Assembly: GCA_027575765.1 (NCBI GenBank)
Contig: JANBPT010000495.1
Span: forward strand, 1-33,433
Direction: 5' to 3'
Source of the DNA: Tieghemiomyces parasiticus
Lineage: Eukaryota > Kickxellomycota > Dimargaritomycetes > Dimargaritales > Dimargaritaceae
Length of the DNA stretch: 33,433 nucleotides
A program made the translations under genes and the position numbers. The notes under the pieces were generated by a model, which was not told the origin of the DNA, did no database searches, and saw only the letters and a program-made list of their open reading frames with translations. Below are positions 23,301 to 33,144 of the stretch, one piece after another (positions within the stretch are counted from its first letter, which is position 1; every line of letters begins with the position of its first letter).

Positions 23301-24640
23301 TGGATACTTTATTTTTGAGCTGGGCTATTCAGCGAATAAAATACCGAATTCATAACCCAAACTATCAATAATTCAACGAACGGATAGCCGTGGCCCGTGC
23401 ACCTCACCATTATCTGTGCCACCGCCGACCAATTAACGGGAGCACCTGCGCCTTAGCCTAAAACATCGTGCTCATCCGTCGTAGGCAATTGCAGCGTGTT
23501 CAATGTCAGAGGTGACTGCTCGTTTCGGCCCAAGCTAACTGTGGCCAGAAACCTCAGTACTCGGTCAGCCTGAGTGGGTTTATTTTACGTAAAAGGACCT
23601 GTCGAGGATTGGACAGTTGATATTAATAAAGAGAGTGGGCGTCATTGTTATAATGGGCATGTCAAGGGATTATAGTGAAAGTCAGCCGTAGAGATATCGC
23701 TAGCCGGGCACTGGTTACTTAGGGGTGTTATGAGTGATCCAATGCCAATGGCTAAGAGACTACGGAATTTGATCGCACGGCAAGATGTAATTATTAGGGG
23801 GGGAAGGATACAAGAAAGAGCCAGGCCAAAGGGAAGTAATAGCCCCCCTCTCGGGCCTGTATAATGCGGCCTTAGCAAGCAAGCCTAAGCATAGCATGGG
23901 AATCAACTGGTCTAGATATGCCTCTCGGCGAAAAAGGTTTGGTGCAGTCAACACCTGATGGCGCACCTGGTAGACCCGAACCGAGAAGGCCGATATCTCC
24001 TGATGGTATACCTATGGGATGAGAGGCTGTAAAATGCAACTTTGGTCTGCATAGATCGGTTCTTCATGAAGGGGCTGCTATGGGGCCACAGTACGCCAAA
24101 AGAGCTGATGCAATGGCGTGATGTCGGTTTAGAGCGACAGTCCACCATGATTGGTGGCAGTAGCCCACGCCGTTGCCAAATGGTGTCGCAGGTTGGAGAA
24201 TCGATTTCGAACCCCGCCAACTTGGCCCATGGGAGGGTACAGCCTCGCTGGGCCGCGTGACTGCGCCCCCGCCCCATCCCAAGCCGCCGAGGGTTAGCAC
24301 GCCATCCTAACTAGCCCACCCTGCAGGGCGCTGGCAATGGTAGTATGTAGCGTAGAGGATACCTGCGGCCACCAATGACCTTGTCGCAAGGCCACAACCA
24401 TTCCCCTCTTGGGAATTGTCACCGGCGCGAGGTGGCACACGCTGCTCGTCCTTGTCTTCCTGCGTTCCTTTCCATTCCACTGGAATCCCGTGTATTCGAA
24501 ACTCCGACGCTTGCCGGTTGACTTTGACGTGGTTTCCAAGCTCCCGATGCAGCCCAGCTCTGCAACAGGCGAGGTGGTATCCCCCTCCATCTCGTGTGTG
24601 ATGGATGTCATTATCGCAGCCCCTCTTCGCTGCACGTTGT
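17396..24640. other. Gene-poor stretch of about 7 kb
   Basis: No frame on either strand gives a recognisable protein. Most frames are under 110 codons and many lack an ATG. Features seen: a run of about 11 T near 18739; G runs at 20553-20562, 22985-22993 and 23129-23138; C/T-rich plus-strand tracts at 22140-22215 and 22790-22950; and TATAAA on the plus strand at 23067-23072 with no plausible downstream frame. Frames at 23951-24277 (minus, 109 codons) and 24067-24260 (plus) overlap each other and cannot be told apart by eye. No transposase, reverse transcriptase, terminal repeats or tRNA genes were found. Decayed genes or non-coding RNAs remain possible. Confidence 0.4.
19248..19487 (-). CDS. 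Doubtful proline-rich small ORF, 79 residues
   Basis: An ATG at 19487 opens a 79-codon frame, and the frame stays open a further 17 codons upstream. The product is very rich in Pro and Thr and includes a PPTY (PPxY-type) motif and an FLTPADLQPFTTAPPP tail. Third-position GC is about 55 per cent by hand count, slightly above its surroundings. There is no C/T-rich leader or TATA box just upstream. It could be a terminal exon, a small gene or chance; I lean towards chance. Confidence 0.15.
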   Translation of the reverse strand: MVVPFSPSRLGITTCLTPHSTKLPVAQRDAKPPCLQFKPIDAPPTQPADPPTYRFPILSFLTPADLQPFTTAPPPVDQP

Positions 24641-25139
24641 CGTGTCGCACACACACACCCTCGTCAATACCCCCTCTGTGTTCGTCACCAGGGGCGTCGC
24701 CAGTACTGACCAATCTTCCACAACGCATAGGGCTTGGTGAAGGTACCGGAAGCCCGCCTTCCTCTTCCCTCGCTCCCTCAGCTCGCCGCGGGCCTTATTT
24801 AGCAGCCGCAGCCTGCTGCGTCGACGACCCTGACTTTTATCCATCGGCGTTGCTACCTTCGGGGTGTCCCAAAGTGTCTTTCTAGTTCGTGCGCTCCTAC
24901 TCGTTGTTAACACGTTGTTCGTCCACCTTTGTTAGATGTGTACCCTCACCAATTCCTTGTCCTACCCTCCCGGTCTCTGCAGCGTTTGACCTCACCTGTT
25001 CCTCGGTGTAGTCGGGGCGCCCTAGGTCATTTGTGCACACCAGCAGCATCATTGCCTCCCCCTCCACTGCTTGCTCGCGCCATCTTTCCTCCTGCCCTCC
25101 ACTTATCCCCCCTTCCTACTACCTTGTAGACGCAGCGTC
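24641..25139 (+). promoter_or_regulatory. Pyrimidine-rich leader of the SDR gene with a short upstream ORF
   Basis: The roughly 500 nt before the SDR start are strongly C/T-rich on the coding strand. An upstream ATG at 24936 opens a 17-codon frame ending with TGA at 24987-24989, about 150 nt before the main start. If transcription starts upstream of it, this uORF could reduce translation of the main frame. No TATA box is evident. Confidence 0.4.
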
Positions 25140-26453
25140 ATGGCGTTCGTTACCAACCATCTCCTCCTACTCTTGGTGCAGACCTTCCGGCTCGTTCTGG
25201 CCAAGGTCCTACACTTGGTCGACCAGCTCTCCTTCGCAGTCAACCATATTGTCCAGCTCACGCTATCGCAGCTGCCTTACGGCAAGCCACCGTGCCAAAT
25301 CACCTTACCTGTTGCCAACTTTCACCCGGGCGTCCTCGTCACCGGTACCAGTACTGGTATCGGTCACGACTTGGCCCTGTCCCTCGCTCATGCCGGGTAC
25401 ACTGTATTCGCTGGGGTACGCCGCCCCGAGGATGGTCTGGACCTGCGTGATACCTACGAGCGGGAACGGCGCACCAACCGCCGCCGCAACCTGACTCCCA
25501 ACGTGCGGCCTGGCCAGATCCTCCCCGTCATTCTGGACGTGGCCAACGACCTGCAAATGTCGGACTCCGTCGCAGCGGTGCAGGAAGCCCTGGAACAACT
25601 CGATATCCCGCTGATTGCCCTGGTCAATAACGCCGGGGTCAGTGTGTCGTCACCTATGGAACTGGTCACCGACGACATGCTGCGCCAGACCTTCGCCGTC
25701 AACTACATTGGGCCGGTGCGACTGACTCAGCGACTTCTCCCGCTGCTCCGTCGCCATCACGGTCGTGTGATTAACATTTCGTCCGTCACAGCTTGGCTCC
25801 CCAGCCCCGGGTTTGGCGTCTACTCCGCCAGCAAGGCAGCCCTGCTGGCCACCTCCAATGCCTGGCGTATGGAGCTGGCCGCATTTGGTGTCCCGGTCTC
25901 CGTCATCGAACCTGGGCGTGTCAATACCGCCCTCTGGGGTAAACTGGCTGGGCAGCTCGAGTACCATCAGAGCCGCCTGGCTTCTCTGCGCCCCACCCCG
26001 GGATCGGTCTCACCCCGACCCCGCCGCCGGTCCCTGTCGGCCACCTTCCCGGACCGCCCCCACCAATCCACGGATACTCCCAGCGGGGAGTCCAGTCCGG
26101 CATCAACCAGTCCCCTGGCTGCACCAACCGCCGGCAAGAGAAATAACGCTTCCTCAGCGGCGGCGGCAACGACGAAGGCGGATAACCCGCTCCCGGCTAG
26201 CCCACGGCTGCAGGCCGCTGGGGAACTATATGAACCCATGTTCCGCCGCTTGAAGACCAACGGTAGTGACATGTATCCGTCTCTCATCTTCTCATCCGAC
26301 CACTGTATCGAGGCAGTGACACACGCTCTGACCTCCTCGTTCCCCAAGGCGTCCTACCGGGTGGGCTGGGATTCACGCTTGGCTAGCATCGCCATTGCCC
26401 TAATCGGCGAGCCAGTGGTTGAATTTCTTTATCGTTTACAAGGCGTGGTGTAA
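25140..26453 (+). CDS. Membrane-anchored short-chain dehydrogenase/reductase
   Basis: The frame is open from further upstream, but the first ATG is at 25140, giving 437 residues. An N-terminal hydrophobic stretch (about 7-28) suggests an ER or lipid-droplet membrane anchor. The classical SDR core follows: TGTSTGIG nucleotide-binding motif (68-75), NNAG (163-166), Asn188 in AVNYIG, Ser215, and the catalytic YSASK (Tyr228, Lys232), then EPGRVNT (257-263). All catalytic residues are present. The layout resembles the retinol/17-beta-hydroxysteroid dehydrogenase-like branch acting on lipid or steroid alcohols, but the substrate is not readable. An unusual low-complexity insertion of about 70 residues (287-356; Ser, Pro, Ala and Arg-rich) splits the substrate-binding region. 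No intron is needed. AATAAA lies 10 nt past the stop. Confidence 0.9.
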   Translation: MAFVTNHLLLLLVQTFRLVLAKVLHLVDQLSFAVNHIVQLTLSQLPYGKPPCQITLPVANFHPGVLVTGTSTGIGHDLALSLAHAGYTVFAGVRRPEDGLDLRDTYERERRTNRRRNLTPNVRPGQILPVILDVANDLQMSDSVAAVQEALEQLDIPLIALVNNAGVSVSSPMELVTDDMLRQTFAVNYIGPVRLTQRLLPLLRRHHGRVINISSVTAWLPSPGFGVYSASKAALLATSNAWRMELAAFGVPVSVIEPGRVNTALWGKLAGQLEYHQSRLASLRPTPGSVSPRPRRRSLSATFPDRPHQSTDTPSGESSPASTSPLAAPTAGKRNNASSAAAATTKADNPLPASPRLQAAGELYEPMFRRLKTNGSDMYPSLIFSSDHCIEAVTHALTSSFPKASYRVGWDSRLASIAIALIGEPVVEFLYRLQGVV

Positions 26454-26462
26454 AGTGTTGGA

Positions 26463-26468
26463 AATAAA
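26463..26468 (+). terminator. AATAAA polyadenylation signal after the SDR gene
   Basis: AATAAA begins 10 nt past the stop codon, which is very close. A second AATAAA at 26708-26713 could define a longer 3' end. Confidence 0.5.
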
Positions 26469-27796
26469 TTTCCCAGCCCTACATCCTCTGTCCTGCTACT
26501 CTGTTCTCGGCCGAACCCCCCGCCCCCACCGTGCTCGTTCGAATCACCTCACCTGAATCGAATCCCCTTTGGTCACAGCTACGTTGACGTTTGCTATGTT
26601 GTATCTATATACCAATATTCCCGTTCTTTTCTGCCTAATTTGTTCCAGCCCCTCGCATTGCCTGGCTCGTTAAAGATCCCTTCGAGCCCGTCGATTGCTG
26701 CTCGATAAATAAAGCGTCTTGCCCATAACCACCGAGCGATAGGTGCGGACTAATAACTGTGCCCCTTAAGACTATGACGTCAGGAAGTCACAGGCATACC
26801 CATCCAAAAAAAACAACTAGGATGGACAGCGTGGCGAATGTACTTAAGCATAAGTCACTGAAGCAGCGAGCCCACCAGGTTTGGCACCTACTACCATCCA
26901 AAAGGGTAAAGTGGAAAATACAACGTAGGTGGAATGTAAACAGATAAAAGTCTAAATACTGTGAAATCACCAGTGTAGAGGTGACAAACTAGCGTATTCG
27001 ACTGGCCTGGTAAGCCGGCAAACGCAGTCACAGTCGTGTCGATTTAACTTTAGCAGCAGCGTAAGCCAATCTGGATGGATAGGAGGCCGCAACCCTGGGA
27101 GAGGCGAGACTTCACCTCTACGGATCGGATACTATACTCTAACCTCCCCTAACGGTCCCTCGCGCCTTTCATGACGTACTGTGAAATACAAGCCAATTTC
27201 TTTATCGTTCATTATCTATTGAATTGAGTTATTTTCCTTCTCGAGTAGTGCTGCGCAATCTGATTGGCTGCAACGCGCTACGCCACCACCATCAAAGGGA
27301 GCCAGAGTTTACCATTCGTAATGTTCCAATAAGGACATCGGCGGAAAAGGGATGGTGCCAGAAACCCCCGCCCTGAGTTGAGAGTGCGTATGGGTTCGAT
27401 AGCTTGGCTTCCAACGTAGCGCCCCTGTTCCCCCCAAACGTATAGAGCAGGCGGTACGGCCACCAACTCTGGATGTTTATCAGTGGGCTCTATTTAATGT
27501 CTGCTCTATCCTCCTCCACCTGACCCTCTGAAAGTCGAGAGTTGCTGTTTGGAAGCCGCCTAAAGCTCTATACTACTTACCCTAAACCATACCGCCTCCC
27601 TCCTACCTTCGAATACCGTTTCAGCTGGACCAACCCACCCGGTTCCGGTTCCAGCCTCATCTCACACCCACTTCTCTCCTCGTCTCACCCTCCCGCATTC
27701 GCTCACAACTTGACCTCTCTTCCTCATTTTCCGCTCACTGGTCAATAGTGCCGTGTCTCTCCCTCAGATAGTAACCAGACCGCGTGGTGCTACGCC
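26469..27796. other. Intergenic, with leader of the first DUF3605 gene at its right end
   Basis: A second AATAAA at 26708-26713 may serve the SDR gene. From about 26760 to 27480 no gene is seen. From about 27560 to 27796 the plus strand is C/T-rich and abuts the DUF3605 start. A weak TATTTAA element near 27490, about 300 nt upstream, could be a TATA-like site. Confidence 0.4.
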
Positions 27797-28595
27797 ATGA
27801 CCGTCGAAATGCCACCACCCGCAGGCACCCTGGTGGCCCACCCAGGGCCCACGACCCTCCGCGCCAAGTCGCTCAAGCCGGTGCTTAAGTCCTGGCCGGA
27901 ACTTAAGGCCATCGTTGGTAAGTGTCCTAACTGGGCTCGCTTAGCTAACCCGGCAGTTCTCGAAATCGACATAAGGTTCGCTCCTGGGGGGGAATTTTTT
28001 TTCTTCACCCAGACTTGACACTCGACTACAGCCCAGTCGTTGCGTTTCGGTTAATAACCCACCTCTTCCACTCACCGCTTGCGTTATCACCCTGCCGCGC
28101 CCAGAGTCCGGCCGGCTAGAGCTCCTACGCCGCACCCCGGCCAACCAAGCCTACTATGAAAAACGCCGGAAGGAAATCAACCAGACTTATGGCAGCATGA
28201 CGCGGTACATTGTTGAAAAACTACTAGGGTGGTCTATCGCCGAGCAGGAGCCGTCCAGTTTAGAAGACCGTCTCGCTGAGGCTCGGTCGTCCACCATCCG
28301 CGACATGCCCGACTCTCCACTTCCCGCGGACAGCTTCGATCCTAGTCTGGCCCGACTCTTGCCCAACGACTTTCCCTATGCCATCGAGCCGACCGTATCG
28401 CACTACGTCCTATGGTACAAGAACCCGTTGCAGCGCTCGCCCGAAGTGGACCAGTACTTGGAGCGTGCCTTCCCCGACCATGACTTACTCTTCTTTATCA
28501 ATCCGCCTCACCTCCAGAGCGTACGTACCATCAGCCACGGCCACCTGTTCGTACGTCCTCGCCACGCCAATTCTCCCCAGGTTTCCCGTATCTAG
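27797..28595 (+). CDS. DUF3605 family protein, first tandem copy, two exons
   Basis: Exons 27797-27917 and 28105-28595 join across a GTAAGT...CAG intron of 187 bp in phase 1, giving 203 residues. The C-terminal half carries the family hallmark: LLPNDFPYAIEPTVSHYVLWYKNPL (125-149), then LFFINPPHLQSVRTISHGHLFVRP (168-191), with the His-x-His element near the end. DUF3605 proteins are mainly fungal; some are annotated as N-acetylglucosamine-induced protein 1, but the biochemical role is unknown. The upstream part (SWPELKAIVESGRLELLRR, 32-50) matches the family's N-terminal helices. The next gene downstream is a paralogue with the same intron position. Eleven G follow 16 nt past the stop. The exon join rests on frame, homology and alignment with the paralogue. 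Confidence 0.88.
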
Positions 28596-29013
28596 ATGGA
28601 TGGTTACGAAGGGGGGGGGGGAGCATAGCATACCCATTCGTGGTCAGCCCGCTTTGCCTACCTGTTCGTTCATGTAACTTGCCTGTAGACCAGTAAATTG
28701 TACATCTAAATCATTCTGTTGGATTATGTTTAGTATTCCATCATTGGGGCGGGCAAGCGGTTGGAATGGAATCTGGCCGCTAATTCATCTCATTCGCCTA
28801 CCTCAGCATTCTTCATTCACACTCCAGCGCATGTTTGTTTTGCGGCTTTGTTTACTGGGCCAGCAGCAGTGGGACTGCGCCTACCTCAGAGCTCTCCTTT
28901 AAATATGGTAAATTGATGATAAAGAGTAGTCGGATGATCAACCCCGCCTACTAGTTACCTATTTGGCGCCTTGACTCCTTTCCCATTTCTCATAGACGAC
29001 ACTCGCCGGCCCT
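28596..29013. other. Spacer between the two DUF3605 genes
   Basis: About 420 bp. It begins with 11 G at 28611-28621 and otherwise shows no coding features. The right 60 bp is C/T-rich on the plus strand, probably leader of the second copy. Confidence 0.5.
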
Positions 29014-29910
29014 ATGCCTCCGCGATTTCTACTCCGCCTGCTTACGCATCCCTCCCGGGCCGTATACCTCCGTCCATATATCCGACCATCTCAGTCATTC
29101 CTTGCTTCATACATCGTCCGCCGTCCGTTTACCACCATGCTCACCACGTTTGCCGCCCACCCATCCTCGCTGACCGAGGACTCCGCTCAGATTCGCTACG
29201 CAACTCACCTCAAGTCCTGGGACGAACTGGCGGCCATCATTGGTGAGTACTATAGCTAAAAACGCTGGCAACTGTATCCCGGCCGGCGGACCGACGCTGT
29301 TCGCGCTCCTGGGTTTAGAGCCTCATAATTTCAATAGTACCGCCAACGAGCCTCCCTCTGGCTAATCGCAACCTTAATATCCCCCACCATATCATCCTCC
29401 GTATTAGCCTCAGGTGACTACACGGATCTGAACCGCACCCGTGAGGGCCAGGAGGAGTACGACCAGGCTAAGGTCCACTATGACCAGCACCACGGAGGTA
29501 TTGCTCAGTACGTGATGAAAAACCGCCTGCACTGGACTCTAGAAGGCGTGTTGGAGACGCAACAGCGCGTCCGGAAATCTCTGGCGGCCGTTATACCATC
29601 CCCAGCAAACGACAGCTTAGCACCGACCGTGGTCAGCCAGCCGGCTGGGGCACCATCGAGCTGGCCGTTCGATCCGGCCCTGACCCAGGTCCTATCCAAT
29701 GACTACCCGTACGCCCTCGACAAAGCCATCACCCACCAGGTTCTGTGGAGCCAGCTGCCGTTGGACCCCAATGATCCGCGCGTCCACGCTTATTTAACCC
29801 ACCGGTTCGCCGACTGCGACGTTCTGTTCATGGTTCATAACCCGGCCCTGCAAAGCGTCCGGGCTATCCCGCATGGCCACGTGTTTACACGGCCTAAGGT
29901 TGCCGCATAA
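29014..29910 (+). CDS. DUF3605 family protein, second tandem copy, possible mitochondrial presequence
   Basis: Exons 29014-29242 and 29414-29910 join across a GTGAGT...CAG intron (171 bp, phase 1), giving 241 residues. The intron falls at the same codon as in the first copy, after LKSWDELAAI(I). The family core is present: VLSNDYPYALDKAITHQVLW and DVLFMVHNPALQSVRAIPHGHVFTRP. Compared with the first copy it has an N-terminal extension of about 41 residues (MPPRFLLRLLTHPSRAVYLR onward) with several Arg, many hydrophobic residues and no acidic residue, which resembles a mitochondrial targeting sequence. If instead the Met at 29137 is used, this extension is lost. No function is known. AATAAA lies at 30060-30065. 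Confidence 0.87.
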
Positions 29911-30487
29911 AGAGGCTAGGCTTCCTTCAGCGACGTGACGTCTAATGTAAGGATTTCCTAGATATATAGAGAAAAAGAGAGAGAGAGAAGGGGAAACGTG
30001 CCACTGTGGATTTGGTTGCCAACGTAGCGTGGGCACCACACCCCAAACAGATGGAATGAAATAAAGTAGGTGCGGTTGGTCCTTTAGATATAAGCATAAT
30101 TCCGCCGTTTGCTCGCTAGGCCTGAGACCAGAGCCCCGCTGTTAGGTTCACATGGAATCCTACGGCCATCGGTGATATACCCTGGCACTTTGGTCCTGGT
30201 TGTGTATAAGGGCGCCGCCTCGCAAGGCCCTGGAATATGCTTAACTTGATTGAGTTCAAGATAGTTGAGCAGCGTGCCGTCGAAGGCTGGACGTGACCTC
30301 CGCACCTCGGTCGGCCCGCATTCAAGAAACTCACCGTCAGAGGCCAACAATGGCATATTCATTCCTGGCCCACCCGGTGATCGCCACGTACCCCCTTTGT
30401 ACCTGGCCGTGCCTTTAACATTTTCCCGCCAATTTCTCAACTGCCTTGCCTATTTTACCGGAATCGTCCATCACGATCCCGCTCCTC
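29911..30487. other. Intergenic: 3' end of DUF3605 copy 2 and upstream region of the MetRS gene
   Basis: A GA microsatellite lies near 29973-29988. AATAAA at 30060-30065 is the likely 3' signal of the DUF3605 gene. TATAAG at 30205-30210 is a possible TATA element for the synthetase gene, about 280 nt before its ATG. No gene is seen in between. Confidence 0.45.
30060..30065 (+). terminator. AATAAA polyadenylation signal after DUF3605 copy 2
   Basis: AATAAA lies 150 nt past the stop codon, on the coding strand, with a GT-rich stretch just after it. Confidence 0.5.
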
Positions 30488-32549
30488 ATGCCACTAGCTG
30501 TCACTGCTCGACGCTCGGCCTGGGCCCGGCCCTCCTTGCTGCAACGGAGGTTGTGGCGCCCCGTCACCGTCGGCCTGCATACCTGCCTCCAACCACGGTA
30601 CCGATCCAAAGCCACCACTGCGACCCCCACACTACCCACGACGGTCGTCACGACCCCGATTTACTATGTGAATGCCGCACCACATGTGGGCCATCTCTAC
30701 TCCTCGGTGCTGGCTGACACGCTAGCGAGGTACCATCGGTTGCAGGGCCGCCCGGTGTTCCTGAGTACGGGAACCGACGAGCACGGGCTCAAAATCCAGC
30801 AGGCAGCTGCCCGCGCCGGGCATACTTCCCCACAGACCTACTGCGACCAGGTGGCCGAGCGGTTTTGCCAACTGGGCGCGGCCGCCCACATTGCCCACGA
30901 CGATTTTATTCGCACCACTGAAGGTCGCCACCGGCTCACCGTCCAGCGGTTCTGGCGAGCCCTTCTCGCTCGCGGTCATATCTACAAAGGGTCCTACGCC
31001 GGCTGGTACTCCGTTTCCGACGAGGCCTTCTACACACCCGACCAGGTCATGGAGGTCCCTGAGACTAAGCAGATGGTGGCCAAAGAATCTGGGTCGGCCG
31101 TCGAGTGGACGGAGGAGGAGAACTACAAGTTCCGGTTGAGCGCGTTTGTCCCTCAGTTGCTCGATATCTACACCCAATCCACCGGTCGCATCATACCCGA
31201 CAGTCGGGCCCGGCAGGTGATCCAAGCTCTCCAGGAATATCAGCAGAACACCGACGATCCGACGGCCTGCGACCTGTCCGTATCGCGCCCGCGGTCGCGG
31301 CTCCAGTGGGGGATTCCCGTTCCGGACGACCCGAACCACACCATCTACGTCTGGCTCGACGCCCTAGTAAACTATCTCACGGTGGCCTCCGCCTCTCCCG
31401 TCGGCTCCGCTCCACCGGTGGTCACCAGCGCCGACTTGGCACGTCCATTCCGCCTGGCTTCCGACTACTCGCGGTTCCCGCCGACGCTCCAGATCGTCGG
31501 TAAGGATATTCTAAAATTCCACGCCATCTTTTGGCCGGCCTTCCTCCTGGCCCTGGACCTCCCACTCCCGGGTCGCATCGTGGCCCACGCGCACTGGACT
31601 ATGGGTAACCACAAAATGTCCAAGAGCCGAGGTAATGTGGCCGACCCCTTTGCAGTCATGGACCGCTACGGTGTCGACCCCGTGCGCTTTTTCTTGATGC
31701 ACCACGGCGGACTTGCCCACGACGCGGATTTTAGCGAGGACCGCATCCTGGTGGACTACCGGTCGCTTCTTGTGGACCAGCTGGGTAACTTGGTGGCCCG
31801 CTGTGCGGCCAAGGCCTTCTCCCCGAATTTTAACGCGTTCAGCAGCTTGGCGGCATCCCTACAGGCTCCCGAATCGGTCGAGGCCCAGCGTTTTACGGAC
31901 CTTGATCGTGAAATCATCGGGGCGCTTCGCGATTTGCCAGGTAAGTTTTGCGAGTTGAAGGGGCTCACCTCAATAGTATTGGACATGGATGCCGAAGTCC
32001 TAGCGACGGCCACCTCGGTGGCTGACAGCCGATGGTTTGGTTAGTATACTTGGGTCGCCCGACGCCCTCCCCCCACCCTCCATTTTAGCTTCACAACCTC
32101 CTAATCAAACCGACCCACCTGTTGCACCATGGGACGCGTACACGCATACTCAATTTTAACCTCCCGCAGAGACCGTTAAGGTCGCCTATGAACAGCCGGA
32201 CGTTCGTAGTGCCATCACGCATATTTTCGACCACGTTGCCCATATCAACAAGTACGTGACGCTGACCGAACCTTGGAACCTGCGTAAACGGACGGATGAC
32301 GCCGCGGCCGAGCGCCAATTGCGCCTCGTGTTGTTCTTGGCTCTGGAGTCGGCTCGCGTCGCCGCCATCATGTTGCAGCCAGTCATGCCCACCAAGGCAG
32401 GCCAAGTACTCGACGCCCTCGGCGTGCCGGCCCACCAGCGGACGTGGGCGGATACAGCGTTCGGGGCAGGCTGGCCGTCCGCAGGAGGTGTGGACTATAC
32501 CGCGCTGGCTTCTACTGCGGACAAGGTAGTATTTCCGCGCAAAATATAA
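30488..32549 (+). CDS. MSM1: Mitochondrial methionyl-tRNA synthetase, two exons
   Basis: The start at 30488 is the first ATG of the frame; further upstream the frame has only a TTG. Exons 30488-31940 and 32170-32549 join across a GTAAGT...CAG intron (229 bp, phase 1) to give 610 residues. It charges tRNA-Met with methionine for organelle translation. Residues 1-45 are Arg-rich with no acidic residue, a typical matrix presequence. The class I signatures are HVGH (66-69) and KMSKSRGN (376-383), with GTDEHG (95-100) in the active site. The connective domain has GWYSVSDEAFY and lacks zinc-binding Cys pairs, as expected for the mitochondrial/bacterial zinc-free type. The anticodon-binding helices continue into exon 2 (AHINKYVTLTEPWNLRK). 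The protein ends shortly after, without a C-terminal tRNA-binding domain, also as in mitochondrial forms. Confidence 0.95.
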
Positions 32550-33144
32550 CCATAGGGTGAGATTATTAATAACTCCAAGCGTGGTGTGAGAGGTGGGAGA
32601 CTGTATTGTTTTTAGTGGCGTTAGGGAACCAAACGGGGCTGCCTTAGGAGGCGGTGGAAGGGTTATTGTTAATTAAGTGAACCATGGTCAATAGATCACT
32701 CGTGAGATATTAGTGGGTATGTGCCGATTGGCCTGCGGCCGCTGGCTGTGGGACCTAGTGGCATTATCGAATAGACACGCTCTAGGTGGATGGTACCTTA
32801 CAGCACTCATAAAATCCGTGATATTGCTGGCCTCAATTTTTTTTCCACCTTGGTAACTACGGCCAGCGGAGGATAGCAGTCGGGTAAAATCCCACGGCGG
32901 CAGCTATCGTTTTCCCTCTCGGGGTTCTCCCATTTCGGAGTTCTTCCGACCCTACCGTCCGCCGTCCGTATCACCCGACGGCTTGAGGTTAACGTTCCTT
33001 CCCCAAACTCCTTCGAACGGTATTTATCTCACCTTTTATTATCGAGAGCCCAAAGCCATTTCCCTCCATTTCGTACCCTTTAGTCTGGCCTTGATACTCC
33101 CCCCCTCCTTCACACCCCTCTACTCGATTTCCCTCCGCTCCGCT
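32550..33144. other. Intergenic with leader of the PRMT5 gene
   Basis: The left part is A/T-rich 3' flank of the synthetase gene without a clear AATAAA. From about 32900 to 33144 the plus strand is C/T-rich and runs directly into the next ATG, like the other leaders here. A weak TATTTAT lies near 33021. Confidence 0.45.

Noticed and set aside
24294..24885. Overlapping frames on both strands (144 and 158 codons) before the SDR
   Set aside because: They overlap each other, include the C/T-rich SDR leader, and show no recognisable motifs.
25071..25139. Extended N-terminus for the SDR
   Set aside because: The extension begins at TTG within the C/T-rich leader; the first ATG is 25140.
26527..26570. 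GTTCGAATC, a tRNA B-box-like sequence
   Set aside because: The bases on either side cannot pair into a T-stem, and no A box or acceptor stem is present upstream. No tRNA gene is supported anywhere in the window.
30446..30487. Extended N-terminus for the methionyl-tRNA synthetase
   Set aside because: The extension begins at TTG, not ATG, and contains an acidic residue. The ATG at 30488 starts a better mitochondrial presequence.
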